This document shows positions 39,373 to 41,638 of a stretch of DNA of 41,638 bases, in pieces. The number at the start of each line of letters is the position of its first letter. Within the stretch, counting starts at the first letter, position 1. Position numbers and translations under genes: made by a program. The notes beneath the pieces were generated by a model. It was not told where the DNA came from. It searched no databases and saw nothing but the letters and a program-made list of their open reading frames with translations. Source of the DNA: Lachnoclostridium sp. Marseille-P6806 (GTDB taxonomy: Bacteria > Bacillota > Clostridia > Lachnospirales > Lachnospiraceae); the NCBI RefSeq assembly GCF_900625025.1, contig NZ_LR130587.1:1-41638 (forward strand), read 5' to 3'.

Positions 39373-41514
39373 TTATGCTATAACCTCTTCTTTTTTCTTT
39401 GCTACCGCAGGCGCTTTCTGATCCATGGCAGCTACAACAGCCTTTTTCTCATTCAGCCTTGCAATTAGGGACGGTCTTTCCTCTTTTGTCTCCGGTTTTG
39501 TTGTAGGGTTCTCCATATCCTCTGTTTCTGATATATCAGCCTCCTCTGCTTTTTCGCTTATTTCAGCCTTATCCTCCGATCTGTGACCCGCCTCTGTCGT
39601 AGTCTCCTGTGCCGGCGCTACCGTCTCGGTCTGCTCTGCTGTTTCTTTCTCCTGCTCCGGCTTTGGAGCATCTTCATCAAGATCAACCGCATCCTCACCC
39701 TTTTCATCCATATCGAGCAGGCTGTTCAGCTCTGCAAGCCTTGTCAGCTTATCGTTAAGCTCCTGCTCCTGTGGGAATGGCTTTTCCACCTCAATCTTTG
39801 CAGTTTCAAGCTGCTGTTCCACATTGGCCAGTTTAGCAATCGCATCTTCAAGCTGTTTTGACATGGATTCCATGGCATTACCAATACGGGTTATATTACC
39901 GGATGGATCTGAGCCAATCTCTACTTCATGGCTGAGTTTTCCCTTCATGTTCAGCGTAAACTTTCTGAAAAATGAATCAAAGGTTACATTCATCTTCATA
40001 CCCAGGTACTCACCGATTGGCACAGCCACATTAGCCTGCTTCATCTCCTTACAGATACCGATAATCGCTGTCCCGGCTTCCTTCCTGTCATCATAGGTCT
40101 TACCGGCTACCGTCATGGTAAAGATATCCTTATCCGCTGGCTTGTTGGCATTATAGGTTGCGATATCTGCCTTCATTCCTGCGATGCGTTCTTTTAACGC
40201 TGATATCTGTTGAGGATAGTTCTTTGCGATATTATCCTCCAGTCGGTATTTCTGACTGGTATGGTTTGCCTTCATCAGCTTCAGCTTCGATACCTGAATG
40301 TCCAGATCCATCTTTTCCTTAATGTACGGATTGCCTGTTGCCAATGCCTTGACCTCTGCATAGGTAAGAGCCGCCTCGTCGATATCCTCACAGCTTCTGA
40401 CCGGAGATTTGCTGGTCATGATCTGCCCGATGAACTTCTGCTTGTTCTCGATCAGCTGCCAGGAGTACGCATCAAACGTACCCTCGGTAACGTAACGGAA
40501 GATCTTTACTTTCGGGTTTGTATTACCCTGTCGTAAGATACGGCCTTCCTGCTGTTCAATGTCAGAGGGTCTCCATGGCACATCAAGATGGTGTAAAGCT
40601 ATCAGCCTGTCCTGCACGTTCGTACCGGCTCCCATCTTCTGTGTTGATCCCAATAAAAAACGGACCTGTCCGCTTCTTACTTTGCCAAACAGCTCCGCTT
40701 TCCTCGTTTCGGTATTTGCATCATGGATAAAGGCTATCTCTTCCGGTGGTACTCCTTTTGCTATCAGCTTGTCCCTGATATCCTCATATACATTGAAGGT
40801 TCCGTCTCCTTTAGGTGTACTCAAATCGCAAAAAATGAGCTGGGCTGACCGCTTATCTTTTGTCTCCTCCCAAATCTCAAATGCTTTCTCCACGCATACG
40901 CTGGACTTACTGTTTTCATCATCCGGTAGCATATCGTTCATAAGCCTCTGGTCAAGTGCCAGCTTACGCCCATCGTTTGTAATCTTAAGCATATTGTCAA
41001 CGGAAGAATCCACCATGCGGTTACGCACCCGCTCCGCTCTGTCTGCCAGGGACTCCACCATCTGCTTCTGCGCTTCGGACGGCTTTAAGGTCACATTTTC
41101 ATACTCCGCCTCCGGCACAGGGAGCTTTAACATATCCGGTGTCTGAATGTCGGCACTCTCCTTAAAGAGTGATATAAGCTCCGGCAGATTAAAGAACTTC
41201 GCAAACCTTGTCTTGGCACGATACCCTGTGCCTTCCGGTGCCAGCTCTATTGCCGTCTGTGTATCACCAAAGTTAGCCGCCCATGCATCGAACTGTCCAA
41301 GCCCCAGCTTCTGAAGAGTACCATACTGAAGGTATCTCATATTGGTGTAAAGCTCCGTCATGCTGTTGCTGATTGGCGTTCCGGTTGCAAAAGTTACACC
41401 CTTTCCGCCTGTCAATTCATCAAGGTACTGACATTTGTTGAACATATCCTGCGACTTCTGTGCCTCGGTCTGTGCAATCCCCGCCACATTCCGCATTTTC
41501 GTGTATAGGAACAA
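39373..41514 (-). CDS. SNF2-like conjugation helicase, 3' exon only
   Basis: The last about 713 residues of a giant helicase typical of Lachnospiraceae conjugative elements. LFLYTKMRNVAGIAQTEAQK and GVTFATGTPISNSMTELY follow the DEAH box in SF2 order. The C-terminal RecA domain has FLLGSTQKMGAGTNVQDR and DIEQQEGRILRQGN (motif VI). A coiled coil, a small domain (FTMTVAGKTYDDRKEAG) and an acidic linker lead to the tail RPSLIARLNEKKAVVAA. The reading frame continues 36 codons upstream, but those residues do not belong to the helicase: they are translated group II intron. The exon limit at 41514 is therefore inferred from where the family pattern begins. Confidence 0.85.
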   Translation of the reverse strand: MFLYTKMRNVAGIAQTEAQKSQDMFNKCQYLDELTGGKGVTFATGTPISNSMTELYTNMRYLQYGTLQKLGLGQFDAWAANFGDTQTAIELAPEGTGYRAKTRFAKFFNLPELISLFKESADIQTPDMLKLPVPEAEYENVTLKPSEAQKQMVESLADRAERVRNRMVDSSVDNMLKITNDGRKLALDQRLMNDMLPDDENSKSSVCVEKAFEIWEETKDKRSAQLIFCDLSTPKGDGTFNVYEDIRDKLIAKGVPPEEIAFIHDANTETRKAELFGKVRSGQVRFLLGSTQKMGAGTNVQDRLIALHHLDVPWRPSDIEQQEGRILRQGNTNPKVKIFRYVTEGTFDAYSWQLIENKQKFIGQIMTSKSPVRSCEDIDEAALTYAEVKALATGNPYIKEKMDLDIQVSKLKLMKANHTSQKYRLEDNIAKNYPQQISALKERIAGMKADIATYNANKPADKDIFTMTVAGKTYDDRKEAGTAIIGICKEMKQANVAVPIGEYLGMKMNVTFDSFFRKFTLNMKGKLSHEVEIGSDPSGNITRIGNAMESMSKQLEDAIAKLANVEQQLETAKIEVEKPFPQEQELNDKLTRLAELNSLLDMDEKGEDAVDLDEDAPKPEQEKETAEQTETVAPAQETTTEAGHRSEDKAEISEKAEEADISETEDMENPTTKPETKEERPSLIARLNEKKAVVAAMDQKAPAVAKKKEEVIA

Positions 41515-41638
41515 TGAACACCATCCGTGCCGCCTGCTACGGTCAGCACGGTAGGTGCTGAGCGATAGGTAATCCTTTGAGGTTATCTCCGGATTTTCCC
41601 CCGCCTCACACCGGGCATGCACCTTTCAGCGCACCCGG
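41515..41638 (-). other. 3' end of a group II intron (domains V and VI), cut by window edge
   Basis: Bases 41611-41638 on the minus strand form a domain V-like hairpin: CCGGGTGC, an upper stem capped by GAAA, and GCATGCCCGG, with a two-base bulge. A domain VI-like hairpin follows (GAGG...CCTC with an unpaired purine-rich side). The intron sits exactly where the helicase frame should continue from the DEAH box. The 3' splice site is uncertain within 41510-41590 because the sequence after domain VI is longer than usual. The intron reverse transcriptase should lie beyond the right edge. Confidence 0.6.

Larger units (their letters stand above)
16918..41638. mobile_element. Integrative conjugative/mobilisable element, partial
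   Basis: Starting at the metG junction, the segment carries integrase, excisionase-like protein, RHH repressor, sigma/HTH pair, oriT-like region, MobC, relaxase, cargo array, defence operon and, at the right edge, the polyvalent protein and giant helicase common in Lachnospiraceae conjugative elements. No type IV secretion genes are seen inside the window; they should lie to the right if the element is self-transmissible. The right end is not in the window. Confidence 0.65.

Noticed and set aside
1-41638. CRISPR array or tRNA gene
   Set aside because: No regularly spaced long repeats and no cloverleaf-like sequence were found on reading both strands; a covariance-model scan would be needed to exclude a tRNA fully.

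Overview
The window looks like accessory DNA from a Gram-positive anaerobe of the class Clostridia, most likely a Lachnospiraceae-type gut bacterium. Supporting signs are strong AGGAGG-type ribosome sites, TTGACA/TATAAT promoters, Tn916-like regulatory pairs (sigma-like protein plus small HTH protein), a Tn916-type integrase, a DUF3847 protein and a huge SNF2-like conjugation helicase with polyvalent-protein partners. Almost every gene is on the minus strand. The only housekeeping sequence seen is the 3' end of metG.

Layout. 1-1.2 kb: 3' part of an IS110-family transposase and its structured downstream region. 1.2-11.99 kb: a DUF3847 protein, then an operon read right to left: RHH regulator, hsdM, hsdS, hsdR, a membrane/coiled-coil gene split by one in-frame TAG, and an HNH gene joined out of frame at a G-run to a DGQHK (DndB/ParB-like) gene; two small unknown genes lie upstream. 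12.0-13.75 kb: a complete IS110-family insertion with a long 5' leader. 13.9-16.2 kb: remains of one mobile element (HTH, shortened sigma-like protein, MutM, small unknown, two excisionase-like DUF6462-type proteins). 16.4-17.1 kb: truncated metG 3' end and a repeat-rich region that is probably an attachment site. 17.1-24.0 kb: core of a second element (integrase, RHH repressor with its promoter, excisionase-like protein, HTH, sigma-like protein, AbiE toxin-antitoxin pair, oriT-like region, MobC, relaxase). 24.0-29.7 kb: a tightly packed one-direction array of eleven small unrelated cargo genes (acetyltransferases, flavoprotein, methyltransferase, cytidine deaminase, tautomerase, CAT-like enzyme, phosphatase, pyrophosphatase-like, kinase). 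Most of its junctions carry the same short imperfect dyad just upstream of the ribosome site. 29.8-37.9 kb: a five-gene defence operon with HTH regulator, type III mod and res, a PHP-plus-SMC-like ATPase of the TrlF type and an McrA-like HNH nuclease. 37.9-41.6 kb: conjugation genes (a polyvalent protein and the 3' exon of a giant SNF2-like helicase), the helicase being interrupted by the 3' end of a group II intron at the right edge.

How it fits together. The integrase, excisionase-like protein, relaxase, MobC, oriT-like repeats and helicase indicate an integrative conjugative or mobilisable element inserted in metG and extending beyond the right edge. Its cargo is phage defence (AbiE, type III RM with TrlF and HNH) and the small-enzyme array. 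A second, decayed element to the left carries type I RM with unusual accessory genes. The most promising candidates for undescribed biology are the accessory genes attached to the type I RM operon, the repeat-punctuated cargo array, and the RM-III/TrlF/HNH operon. All identifications come from reading motifs; no database search was run.
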